Shown here in pieces: positions 1-7,084 of a DNA stretch of 8,127 nucleotides (the stretch's first letter is position 1; each line of letters opens with the position of its first letter). The notes beneath the pieces are model-generated. The model ran no database searches, was not told the origin of the DNA, and saw only the letters and a list, made by a program, of their open reading frames with translations. A program made the position numbers and the translations under genes. Source of the stretch: Candidatus Glassiibacteriota bacterium (GTDB lineage Bacteria; Gemmatimonadota; Glassbacteria; GWA2-58-10); the NCBI GenBank assembly GCA_030604975.1, contig JAUVUV010000077.1, positions 1 to 8,127 on the forward strand, given 5' to 3'.

Positions 1-1
1 A

Positions 2-70
2 AATTTAGAATACTATAGACTGAACCGAGCCTCTGGCATGATAGCACAAATCCGAACGATGCTTAAATAA
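2..70 (+). CDS. C-terminal end of an upstream gene (partial, unknown)
   Basis: An open frame enters from the left edge and ends at a TAA at 68-70, giving 22 residues ending in ...IAQIRTMLK. The composition (charged and aliphatic, helix-like, with Tyr-Tyr-Arg and Asn-Arg-Ala) looks like the end of a real protein. The other two plus frames close quickly. The direction matches the genes to its right, from which it is separated by 98 bases containing an inverted repeat. Too little remains to name a family. The call rests only on frame openness and composition, so it could be chance. Confidence 0.4.
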   Translation, partial: NLEYYRLNRASGMIAQIRTMLK

Positions 71-86
71 ATGAACCTTATTATGT

Positions 87-120
87 AGGCCTGAATTTTG
101 ACTGATACTACTCCAGGCCT
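87..120. repeat. Inverted repeat, possible weak hairpin
   Basis: AGGCCTG at 87-93 is the perfect reverse complement of CAGGCCT at 114-120, separated by 20 bases. It lies between the presumed upstream stop at 70 and the next gene. A T-rich but interrupted stretch (ctgcattgtttta) follows, so it could be a poor intrinsic terminator or a protein-binding site. The 7-bp stem with a long loop is weak, and AGGCCTG also occurs by chance inside the next gene near 198. Confidence 0.25.
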
Positions 121-168
121 CTGCATTGTTTTATGTTATTTGTAAAAAATTTCCAACCCTGATTGCAA

Positions 169-1515
169 ATGATGAATAGATTCGTAAAATATCTGGCAGG
201 CCTGGGACTGGTATTAATCCTCCTGTTTTTAACCTTCCTGGCAATTACACTGATTTTCAGAAAAGGTGACCCTTATCATCCCGCCAGCAGAATGCGCGCC
301 GCGATCTGGCTTTCCAAGAGAATCGTGGCTGAAACCGCCGCCCTGCCTGTATCGATCTGGGATCCTTACAGGGAAAGCTATCGTTTCGCCTCTTCCGGCC
401 CGCCAGTTCACTCCGGGCAAATGTCCTCTGGCTCCTCTTTCAGCAACCCCGAATCCCTGCAGGATTTTTTCAACAGTAGCGCTGATTTGCGAGAGGCGGT
501 TGTCACAAGATTTATCAACGGAAGCCTTCCCAGCACAAGATTCGATTTTTACTACCAGCCGGCGAATGAGCAACTGCCCGATTCGCTGGCAAATCTGTAT
601 AATCTGAAAAAGTTGAAAGATAGCAAAGCCGACGATTATGACGTATTGACAAAGACCATGTCCTGGCTCCATGACAAATTTCGCGAGGTTTCCGGCAGGA
701 GGAAAGAACCGCTTCCGGAGGTCGATTTTAATTTCAATGCGCTCGACATACTCTACAGGGCCGCACATGGGGAACGCTTCTGGTGCAGCGAGTTTAGCAC
801 CACCCTTGTCCAGTGTCTTGCAGCAATCGGGTATACAGCACGTTACGTCATGCTTAATTCACAGACCGGCGGGCATGTGCTCTGCGAGGCCTGGTGCGAA
901 ACTTACGGGAAATGGATTATACTCGATCCCTATTTCAACAGAATCGTCACCCTTGGCAACGAGCCGCTAAACGTTTATGAAATCCACCGGCTTTTGGCCG
1001 AGCCTGAACAACGCCAGCGCGCTGTAATCCTTCAACACGGCAATATACTGGCAGACCGGGGTGAGAAAGATTTTTATCTGAGCCTTTTCCGCAATTTTGC
1101 GGTGAGGATGCGCAACGACTGGTTCACGAACAGATATCCCCACTGGTATCCTCTTTCCAATTCAGTAATGAACGCGCTTGAGTGGCAGGACGAATTGACG
1201 TATGATAACATCTACTACAAACACGAAACCAACCGCCTGGAAGACCTTTACTGGCCGCTGAACCGTGTCAGGATGGCTGTTCAGCCCGGTGGAGGCGAGC
1301 AACTGAACCTTTTTCTGGAAACATTCACCCCGAATTTTTCCCATTTTCTGGTCAGATACAATAATGGTCACGACATTTCTATCCAAAATGGGTTTTTTGA
1401 GTGGAAACTTCATCCGGGACTGAACGGATTGGAAATCACCTCTGTCAATCAGTGGGGGATCAGGGGCAGGCCGGTTTGTCTTGAAATCGAATGGCGGCCG
1501 CAAAGCCGGAAGTGA
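169..1515 (+). CDS. Membrane-anchored transglutaminase-like protein
   Basis: This 448-residue protein has a transglutaminase/papain-like fold. Residues 8-30 form one uninterrupted hydrophobic helix after a short basic start and before Arg-Lys. It is therefore probably an uncleaved anchor with the rest outside the cytoplasm. The core shows the expected triad in order: Cys206 in WCSEFS, His236 in GGHVLCEAW and Asp253 in LDPYFN, with normal family spacing. The last ~90 residues (PNFSHFLVRYNNG ... WKLHPGLNGLEI) look like a beta-sandwich domain. Family members can be amide hydrolases, peptidases or crosslinkers, so the substrate is unknown. The start is uncertain: in-frame TTG (163), ATG (169) and ATG (172) lie together without a clear Shine-Dalgarno site, and ATG 169 was chosen. 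The gene ends 42 bases before the methyltransferase gene, suggesting co-transcription. The fold is well supported; the biological role is not. Confidence 0.85.
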   Translation: MMNRFVKYLAGLGLVLILLFLTFLAITLIFRKGDPYHPASRMRAAIWLSKRIVAETAALPVSIWDPYRESYRFASSGPPVHSGQMSSGSSFSNPESLQDFFNSSADLREAVVTRFINGSLPSTRFDFYYQPANEQLPDSLANLYNLKKLKDSKADDYDVLTKTMSWLHDKFREVSGRRKEPLPEVDFNFNALDILYRAAHGERFWCSEFSTTLVQCLAAIGYTARYVMLNSQTGGHVLCEAWCETYGKWIILDPYFNRIVTLGNEPLNVYEIHRLLAEPEQRQRAVILQHGNILADRGEKDFYLSLFRNFAVRMRNDWFTNRYPHWYPLSNSVMNALEWQDELTYDNIYYKHETNRLEDLYWPLNRVRMAVQPGGGEQLNLFLETFTPNFSHFLVRYNNGHDISIQNGFFEWKLHPGLNGLEITSVNQWGIRGRPVCLEIEWRPQSRK

Positions 1516-1547
1516 TCGCTTTTTCATGAGACACGCGGAGTAACTTT

Positions 1548-1552
1548 GGAGG
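1548..1552 (+). promoter_or_regulatory. Ribosome binding site deciding the 1558 start
   Basis: GGAGG lies five bases before ATG 1558. The longer in-frame alternative, TTG 1546, overlaps this same site and so cannot use it. This makes ATG 1558 the likely start. Confidence 0.8.
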
Positions 1553-1557
1553 TAAGC

Positions 1558-2979
1558 ATGGGCCTGGGCTCGGTTTTGAGTGATAGAGACGTGGAAAAAA
1601 TCGACCTGGCAACACTGAATATACTGGAGCGCGTCGGGCTGAAACTGGAGCATGACCAGGTGCGCGAACGTCTCCTGGCAGCAGGTGCGCAACCCGGAGC
1701 CCAGAGCCAGACAGTGCGTTTTCCGCGCGAGATGGTAACAGAATATTTGGCCCTGGCACCGAGAAGCGTGAAACTTTGCGGCATGGGAGCTCGGCAATGG
1801 ACTGTCGGGCCCGGCGAAGAACAGGTGTTCTGGACAGCGGCAGCAATGAACCTGACCGGGCCGCAGGGCCACAGTGAATTCGACCGGGGAGAGCTTGCCA
1901 GGCTGGCCCGCCTTGTGGACTCTCTGGCGCATATCGACGGCGTGGTTGGAGTGAGCGTGAAAGACGTGCCGCCGAAATTCAGGGATGTCGCAGGCTTTAA
2001 GGAGATAGTCACCAATACCGGCAAGCATGTGCGAATACTTTCCTTTACCCCGCAGGGAGTGGAGGCGATACTGGAAATGGCCCGCGTTCTGCTGGAGAAC
2101 AAAACGGTAAAAGAACATCCGATTTTCAGCATGGGATTCACTGCGCACGGCCCCTTGCGCTGGACAAACCTGGCCCTGGATGTTTATTTCCGCAGCGCCG
2201 GGTGCGGTATTCCAGTAATGGTCAATGGGGAGCCGATGGCCGGCGGAACCTCGCCGGTTACCCTTGCCGGCGCACTGACCGTGGGTAACGCGGAAATACT
2301 CGGGGGAATAGTACTGAACCAGGTACTCGAGCAGGGCAGGCCCTGTGTGCATAACCTGGGGTTCGCTCATGTGATGGACATGCGCACGGGAGTGGCAGTA
2401 ACCGGAGCGCCGGAAAACTGCCTGTTGGCCTGCGCAGGAGCACAACTGGCCCAATTCTACAACCTGCCCTCCGCTTCCTGGATGAGTTCGGATGCTATGA
2501 TCGCTGATTCACAGAGTGCGATCGAGAAAACCATGGCTGCGATTACACACGCCGCATCCGGAGTCGGAATTATCTGGGGTGCAGGCACTCTGGAAAGCGA
2601 GCTAAGCCTCAGTTTTGCGCAGCTTGTTATCGATAACGAGATTATCGGCCAGGTCAAACGCCTGCTGCATGGGATACGGGTGGATGAGGAAACCATTGCC
2701 CAGGCCCTGATCGAAGAGATCGGGCCGTGCGGCAGCTTTCTGGCCACCGAGCACACAATGGAGCATTTCATGGAGGAGATTTACGAAACAGATCTTTTCT
2801 GCCGCCTCCAAAGGGAAAACTGGGAAAAACAGGGTGCTCTGGCTCTTCAGGATGCAGCAGACAAACGTGCTGAGGAACTGATCGCCGCGGCCCGGCCGCC
2901 GCAGATAAGCCCGGAGCAGGCGCGGGAACTGGAAAAAATCGAAAAAAGATTCATTGAAAACCAAAAGACTTCCGGCTAA
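1558..2979 (+). CDS. MttB-superfamily (trimethylamine methyltransferase-like) protein, non-pyrrolysine
   Basis: This is a 473-residue cytoplasmic TIM-barrel methyltransferase of the MttB (COG5598) superfamily. Family members move a methyl group from a methylated amine to the Co(I) of a partner corrinoid protein. Recognisable signatures are the N-terminal helix region (LNILERVGLKLEHDQVRERL), GAPEN at 283-287, the SSDAMIADSQSAIEK region from 310, the GAGTLES...SFAQLVIDNEIIGQVKR block from 341 and HTMEHF at 399-404. The frame is uninterrupted and ends in TAA, so no amber codon encodes pyrrolysine. It therefore resembles the non-Pyl branch, whose characterised members (MtgB, MtpB, MtcB, MtyB) demethylate glycine betaine, proline betaine, carnitine and gamma-butyrobetaine. 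The actual substrate cannot be read from the sequence. Length is near the family norm (~470-500). No corrinoid-protein gene lies beside it in this window. The C-terminal ~40 residues are charged and helical. Confidence 0.9.
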   Translation: MGLGSVLSDRDVEKIDLATLNILERVGLKLEHDQVRERLLAAGAQPGAQSQTVRFPREMVTEYLALAPRSVKLCGMGARQWTVGPGEEQVFWTAAAMNLTGPQGHSEFDRGELARLARLVDSLAHIDGVVGVSVKDVPPKFRDVAGFKEIVTNTGKHVRILSFTPQGVEAILEMARVLLENKTVKEHPIFSMGFTAHGPLRWTNLALDVYFRSAGCGIPVMVNGEPMAGGTSPVTLAGALTVGNAEILGGIVLNQVLEQGRPCVHNLGFAHVMDMRTGVAVTGAPENCLLACAGAQLAQFYNLPSASWMSSDAMIADSQSAIEKTMAAITHAASGVGIIWGAGTLESELSLSFAQLVIDNEIIGQVKRLLHGIRVDEETIAQALIEEIGPCGSFLATEHTMEHFMEEIYETDLFCRLQRENWEKQGALALQDAADKRAEELIAAARPPQISPEQARELEKIEKRFIENQKTSG

Positions 2980-3062
2980 AAGTCGGTTGCAGGGATATTT
3001 TCAGCAAACAATACGATTTTTTTTAAATAGTGTGTCATTAGCACTGGTTCTAAATTTTAACC

Positions 3063-3066
3063 GGAG
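3063..3066 (+). promoter_or_regulatory. Ribosome binding site deciding the 3074 start
   Basis: GGAG is followed by seven bases and ATG 3074, which opens directly into a signal peptide. The same frame stays open back to a TTG at 2954 inside the preceding gene. That extension would put 40 residues ahead of the signal peptide, so it is unlikely. Confidence 0.7.
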
Positions 3067-3073
3067 TGGGATA

Positions 3074-5110
3074 ATGATAAAGGCTTTATTCAGAAACACA
3101 GCTTACCTTTGCTTTCTGACTGTTATTTGCATCAATAATTTGTTCGCTGTCCGCGACTTCTACGACCGGACGCATTTCAGCAAAACTTTCAACCAGCGGC
3201 GCCACTACCGCGTACTGCTGCCCCCGGACTATGAGACCAGCAGCAAATACTATCCCGTGATCTACTACTTCCACGGGCACAGCTCGCGCTTCCTGGCCGA
3301 GCCCTACGGGGACGGCATGCAGGTCTCGCTGCCGGAGATGATCGATTACGTTAAACGTCACGATGTGATCGCCGTACGCTGGGACGGATTCGTTGAAGAC
3401 AACTATTCGACATTTTACAGCGGCAGCCCGTACGATATCCAAGGCTCCCCATATCGCATCCCTCCCGGTGGAGACATGGATTTCGGCAAGTATTTCCTGG
3501 AGCTGGTGGCCCATGTTGATTCCAACTACCGCACGATTGCCGACAGGCAGCACCGGGCCACCTGCGGCCTGAGCATGGGCGGTTTCATGTCCCTGTATGT
3601 CAGCGGGCGGTATCCTCATCTTGTCGGCAGTGCCTCATCCTACAATCCCGGCCACGAGTTCTACGTTGGCCCCCCAGGGAAAAAGGTCCACTTCATGCTC
3701 AAAGATTTTGTGTTCAACCATGGCAATTCGAAAGTACGCCTGATCCGTACCTCAGGGGACTATATCAGCCAGTACCACGATGAATTGCAGGAAATTTACT
3801 CGCGCACAACGGGAGTTGATTTCTCATACCGCCGGGAAGAATACCACCGCCACTGGGTCATCGGGCTGGCTGAAACGTTCGACTGGCACATGGAAGCTTT
3901 CGAAGACAAAGACTTGAACAATTACCCGCGCAGTTTCGATCATGACAATGCATTCGAAAAGTTTTCCGTGTGGGGTTACGATTTGACGGTTGAAAACAAG
4001 AAGACGGGTTTTGTTTGCCTTCGCGATGTCAAGATGAGGCATTTCAGGGTCTATACGCGGGAGTACTTCCCTGACGGTCCCGCTGTTAAGGATCAGAAGA
4101 TTCGGCTCATCACCCCTGACTGGTATGGAAACCGGCGCGAATACAGGATAATGGATTACAGCCATGCCGACAGCAAGGTGAGCTACTACACGCTGAGTTC
4201 CTCCGCTGCAGGGAGGCTGACTTTCGAGCTGGACGGAATGGGTCACGATATCTCGATCCTGAACGGCAAAGAGGGGCGGGCCCCTGTACTTCTGCCTCTT
4301 GACCGCAAAGGCCCGCCAATTGTCAGGCCGGATGTGCCGGTCAATCTGCCGATCAAATTATACAACAGCTGTGATGTAGTTGCCCGCAACGTTACGGTTA
4401 GATTGAGCAGCGAATACCCTACAGTGGAATTCAGCGGTTCGCCGGTGAAGATCGACTCGCTCCTTCCCGGCGAGATAATTGACCTGAGCAGCCGGTTCAC
4501 TCAGAAATTCGTCTCGACAGAGGGTGAGCTCCAGCACTGCCGGCTCAACCTGAATATGACATACATGGGCTGGCACGGACACCGCGAGCGGGTCGATGTA
4601 CTGGTTTCGCCGACACCGCTCGAGGAGCCTGATTCATTGAAAATATTCGACAGCCGCTCTTTGAGCCTGCCCAGGTTCCGCCAGGGTGGCAACCAGGGCG
4701 GCGGCTTTATCCGCGATGTCGAAATCAGGGAAGGCTCCGGCAACGGCAACGGGATAGCCGAGCCAGGCGAGGAGGTTACTCTCTGGGTCTGTATTGCTCA
4801 GGGACTCGACCCGCTGGACAAGTTCACCTGGCACCGCACAAAAGTATATACAGATGATCCCTATGTCACGATAACAGCCGATATCGCCGAGCAGAAAGAA
4901 CTGGAATGGACCAGTGTCAAGGATCATACCAGCAGCTTCAGGATTTCGCCTGACTGCCCCTCAGGCCACAAAATCAAGCTGATACTGAAAAACGAAAGTT
5001 ACAGCTATTTCTGGAAGCCGGATCACAGGTACGGCAAACAGTTGCTTCTTCAGGCATTCCAGTTCCATCGCAACCATATTCACCGCTATACACTTACGGT
5101 TGGGGAATAA
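3074..5110 (+). CDS. Secreted multidomain esterase (esterase D/PF00756-like alpha/beta hydrolase)
   Basis: This 678-residue exported protein begins with a signal peptide: Lys/Arg near the start, a hydrophobic core at about 9-20 and likely cleavage after LFA at 25. Residues ~26-285 form an alpha/beta hydrolase of the putative-esterase family: YRVLLPPDYE, the YYFHGH oxyanion-region strand, and the nucleophile elbow GLSMGG with Ser167. Asp229 (SGDY) and His260 (YHRHW) are the likely remaining triad residues; His272 is an alternative. Two or three beta-rich regions follow: ~290-415, a CARDB/Ig-like stretch at ~417-500 (PVNLPIKLYNS...), and one at ~545-675 opening with GNGNGIAEPGE (556-566), a motif common in extracellular beta-sandwich domains. 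The enzyme probably removes acyl or aryl esters from polysaccharides or other exported substrates, which is inferred from the family only. No C-terminal sorting tail is obvious. It follows the methyltransferase after 94 AT-rich bases. Confidence 0.85.
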   Translation: MIKALFRNTAYLCFLTVICINNLFAVRDFYDRTHFSKTFNQRRHYRVLLPPDYETSSKYYPVIYYFHGHSSRFLAEPYGDGMQVSLPEMIDYVKRHDVIAVRWDGFVEDNYSTFYSGSPYDIQGSPYRIPPGGDMDFGKYFLELVAHVDSNYRTIADRQHRATCGLSMGGFMSLYVSGRYPHLVGSASSYNPGHEFYVGPPGKKVHFMLKDFVFNHGNSKVRLIRTSGDYISQYHDELQEIYSRTTGVDFSYRREEYHRHWVIGLAETFDWHMEAFEDKDLNNYPRSFDHDNAFEKFSVWGYDLTVENKKTGFVCLRDVKMRHFRVYTREYFPDGPAVKDQKIRLITPDWYGNRREYRIMDYSHADSKVSYYTLSSSAAGRLTFELDGMGHDISILNGKEGRAPVLLPLDRKGPPIVRPDVPVNLPIKLYNSCDVVARNVTVRLSSEYPTVEFSGSPVKIDSLLPGEIIDLSSRFTQKFVSTEGELQHCRLNLNMTYMGWHGHRERVDVLVSPTPLEEPDSLKIFDSRSLSLPRFRQGGNQGGGFIRDVEIREGSGNGNGIAEPGEEVTLWVCIAQGLDPLDKFTWHRTKVYTDDPYVTITADIAEQKELEWTSVKDHTSSFRISPDCPSGHKIKLILKNESYSYFWKPDHRYGKQLLLQAFQFHRNHIHRYTLTVGE

Positions 5111-5255
5111 ATATTTACCTGCCGCGAGAAGGTGAGATAAGCCAAAATCAATGCCTTTGAATGCGTGGCGCTCTATTGTTCGGCAACAGGCCTATGTAGA
5201 GAAAGATAGTTCTTAGAGAGATTCTTGGATTGCGCGGTATGGCAAAAGGGGAGAA

Positions 5256-5516
5256 TCAATCCGCTGTTTTTCTGGTTGCCCAGCCGTGCAGCAGGCCCCA
5301 CAGGAAGAGGCAGACCAGGCTCCAGAAAAAGCTGAATAAGGCGATTGTTCCATTTCCCCGAACCAGGTTGAGAATCATTCTGGCCAGGTAAATCAGAACA
5401 AGAACCCAAAGCCCGGCAGAGACCCCTGCCAGCAAGGGCCAGCGCCGGTATGCCGCAGGTAGGAGAGGATTATGCCAGGCGCGTATACCTTTGCGTCTCA
5501 TCCACTGAAATGCCAT
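5256..5516 (-). CDS. Small two-helix membrane protein, unknown function
   Basis: This minus-strand frame of 86 residues has a basic N-terminus (MRRKGIRAWH) and two strongly hydrophobic segments, about 27-45 and 58-76. They are joined by a short loop with Arg53-Gly-Asn-Gly, and the tail is HGWATRKTAD. Basic residues at both ends suggest both termini are cytoplasmic. ATG 5516 was chosen because AAGGTGG (plus-strand 5526-5532, one mismatch to the consensus) lies nine bases upstream on its strand. The frame stays open to an ATG at 5654, but that extra sequence is AT-rich and reads like a leader region. It converges with the esterase gene and diverges from the UroD-like gene. No family was recognised. 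The evidence is the hydrophobic pattern, the ribosome site and the otherwise empty interval, so it may still be a chance frame. Confidence 0.5.
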   Translation of the reverse strand: MAFQWMRRKGIRAWHNPLLPAAYRRWPLLAGVSAGLWVLVLIYLARMILNLVRGNGTIALFSFFWSLVCLFLWGLLHGWATRKTAD

Positions 5517-5722
5517 TAAATCAAGCCACCTTGAACAGGATCTTACGTTAAAATAAAATTCTAAGGCTAAAGAGATTATTCCTGTTCTGTATTTTAAAAC
5601 CTGAAGAGAACAAAAACCAGTTAAAATATTTGGATTGAAATTTTTTTCATTCATTCAGCGGGCTGCGCTGCAGCAAGGTTCGGATCCTGATTGATGCGAC
5701 CAATGGTGCGCCTGAGACGGCG

Positions 5723-5746
5723 ACATCTGAGGTTAGATGTTATAAT
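5723..5746 (+). promoter_or_regulatory. Inverted repeat abutting a TATAAT box (candidate promoter/operator)
   Basis: ACATCT (5723-5728) and AGATGT (5735-5740) form a perfect 6-bp inverted repeat with a six-base spacer. They are followed immediately by TATAAT (5741-5746). The box lies about 100 bases before the UroD-like gene. No good -35 hexamer sits at standard spacing, and the repeat occupies that spacer, as an activator or repressor site might. The reading is inferred from pattern and position only. Confidence 0.35.
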
Positions 5747-5826
5747 TATTATAAACTAAAGCAATTAAGTGCCACTACATAATGTTTTGGTTTAAGTCTT
5801 TTAAAGCCCTATTTGTCTCACTTTGC

Positions 5827-5832
5827 GAGGAG
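5827..5832 (+). promoter_or_regulatory. Ribosome binding site deciding the 5844 start
   Basis: GAGGAG precedes ATG 5844 by 11 bases. The in-frame TTG at 5823 overlaps this site and would be left without one. This favours ATG 5844. Confidence 0.6.
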
Positions 5833-5843
5833 AATTATCCGGG

Positions 5844-7019
5844 ATGGCAGACAGCTCCAAAGATCAATGTTGGAATGGACGCAAAAGAATCCAGGCCGCG
5901 TTTGAGTTTACCAGGCCCGACCGGGTGCCCCTGTTCGATCAGACGATTGGCTCTGAGGTAGCCTCGAAAGTAATCGGCCGGGAGATGCTGGTTGGTGGGG
6001 TAAGCTTGCGGTTCAGGGAGGTAGAGGCGCGCTTTGCCGGGGAGAAGGCGGCCAGGGAGTTCGAGGAGAAAATGCTGAAGGATGTAGCACTGTTTTACAG
6101 ACAGATGAACTACGATATGGCTCGCCTGCCCTGGCGCGACACGCGCAAGGCCACCCGTAAAATCGACCGCTACACTTATCTGTTCGGCGACCCGGAAAGT
6201 GAAGGACCCTGGGAGGTTTATCGCTTCAGCCCCGAATCGCGCGATTGGCATGTGAAGGACAGTTGGCTTGCCGGGGGCAATGTTGATGCCTTATTATTTC
6301 ATCTTGAAAAAGAGATTCGCCTTTGGCAGGGGCCTGATGTGGATCCCACACGTATGGATGTATTGCGTAAGTTCAAATCTCTTGTGGGAAATGATCTTAC
6401 CCTGGCAGTGAGTGTCGCCATGCTGATGATACCGATGTGGGAGCCGGCGTGGCTGATGGCACTCGAGATGGCGCCCGATCTGGTTGCTTCAGAGCTCGAC
6501 CGCCAGGTTGAACAAGGCCTGGCTGACCTGGAGCTGGCAGCAGAGATTGGCGCGGATGTAGTCCATTCAGGCGGGGATTTCTGTCTCAACAGCGGGCCGG
6601 TTTACAGCCCGGAGACATTCGACAGGCTGATACTGCCCAGGCTGAAAAAACTGGTGGCAAAATGTAACGAGCTGGGGCTGAAATACGTTTTCCGCACAGA
6701 TGGTATCACTTGGCCGGTTGCTGACTCGCTGTTCGGCGAATCCGGGGTGCATGGCTACGGGGAAATTGACTACAGCGCAGGAATGCGGCTTAACCAGCTG
6801 CGCCAGCGCTTTCCAAAGCTTACATTGCTGGGCAATCTGGATTGTGGTGGCGCATTGATTTTCGGCACGGTAGATGAGGTGAGAGCAGCAGTCAGAGAAA
6901 ATATCGAGCAAACAGGTGGAATCGGGCACATCCTGGGCTCATCGAACACGATAATGCCGGAAACCCCTCCGGAAAACTACCTGGCCATGCTCGATGAGGC
7001 CGCTCGGTTCAAGCTTTGA
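5844..7019 (+). CDS. UroD/MtaA-fold (uroporphyrinogen decarboxylase-like) protein
   Basis: This 391-residue cytoplasmic TIM-barrel protein belongs to the UroD superfamily branch near MtaA/MtbA/CmuA methyltransferases. Signatures are the opening RIQAAFEFTRPDRVPLFD (15-32), the barrel segment GADVVHSGGDFCLNSGPVYSP, FRTDG at 283-287, GYGEIDYSAGM, GNLDCGG at 330-336 and the C-terminal GSSNTIMPETPPENYLAML. The RQAGR active-site motif of true HemE is absent, so it is not a haem-pathway decarboxylase. The MtaA zinc ligands (His-x-Cys and a distal Cys in a GCG context) appear replaced by Arg284, Asp286 and Ser366. Cys247, Cys334 and His241 are other potential metal ligands. It may transfer methyl or other one-carbon groups, or have a different role. 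It is followed after 65 bases by a PIG-L deacetylase, probably in the same transcript. The fold call is firm; the reaction is unknown. Confidence 0.85.
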   Translation: MADSSKDQCWNGRKRIQAAFEFTRPDRVPLFDQTIGSEVASKVIGREMLVGGVSLRFREVEARFAGEKAAREFEEKMLKDVALFYRQMNYDMARLPWRDTRKATRKIDRYTYLFGDPESEGPWEVYRFSPESRDWHVKDSWLAGGNVDALLFHLEKEIRLWQGPDVDPTRMDVLRKFKSLVGNDLTLAVSVAMLMIPMWEPAWLMALEMAPDLVASELDRQVEQGLADLELAAEIGADVVHSGGDFCLNSGPVYSPETFDRLILPRLKKLVAKCNELGLKYVFRTDGITWPVADSLFGESGVHGYGEIDYSAGMRLNQLRQRFPKLTLLGNLDCGGALIFGTVDEVRAAVRENIEQTGGIGHILGSSNTIMPETPPENYLAMLDEAARFKL

Positions 7020-7084
7020 AAGCATCCACGATGAATATAGAAATAAGTTAAATTAAAAAAAACTGAAAAGAGGAAAATCAGGAT

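Larger units (their letters stand above)
5517..5843. other. AT-rich intergenic control region
   Basis: These 327 bases separate a minus-strand gene start from a plus-strand gene start, so they should hold promoters for both. I see AT-rich runs around 5540-5655 and 5741-5820, and a short GC-rich patch near 5658-5720 that includes GCTGCGCTGCAGC. An inverted repeat at 5723-5740 touches a TATAAT box. No RNA gene, riboswitch or strong terminator is recognised. Confidence 0.5.

Noticed and set aside
1162..2454. Long (430-residue) open frame on the minus strand
   Set aside because: It lies wholly opposite the transglutaminase-like and MttB-like genes, is rich in Cys, His and Gln, shows no recognisable domain and has no ribosome site that I could see. 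It is a shadow of GC-rich third codon positions.
2954..3073. TTG-initiated 40-residue extension of the esterase
   Set aside because: It would overlap the preceding gene and bury the signal peptide, and ATG 3074 has a good ribosome site.
2980..3073. Terminator or promoter around the run of eight T at 3017-3024
   Set aside because: Only a 4-bp TTGC/GCAA stem precedes the T run, and the TTGCAG candidate -35 matches poorly with no good -10, so neither was called.
3086..3619. 177-residue minus-strand frame inside the esterase gene
   Set aside because: It is antisense to the catalytic domain of a clearly real protein and shows no family features of its own.
5111..5140. Terminator hairpin after the esterase (TTACCT ... 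AGGTGA)
   Set aside because: Six pairs including a G-T pair, a nine-base loop and no T tract; too weak to call.
5152..5217. 21-codon plus-strand frame after the esterase
   Set aside because: It has no ribosome site and no features, and its length is expected by chance.
5844..7019. True HemE (uroporphyrinogen III decarboxylase)
   Set aside because: The N-terminal RQAGR substrate-binding motif is missing; the sequence fits the MtaA/CmuA-side UroD-like branch.
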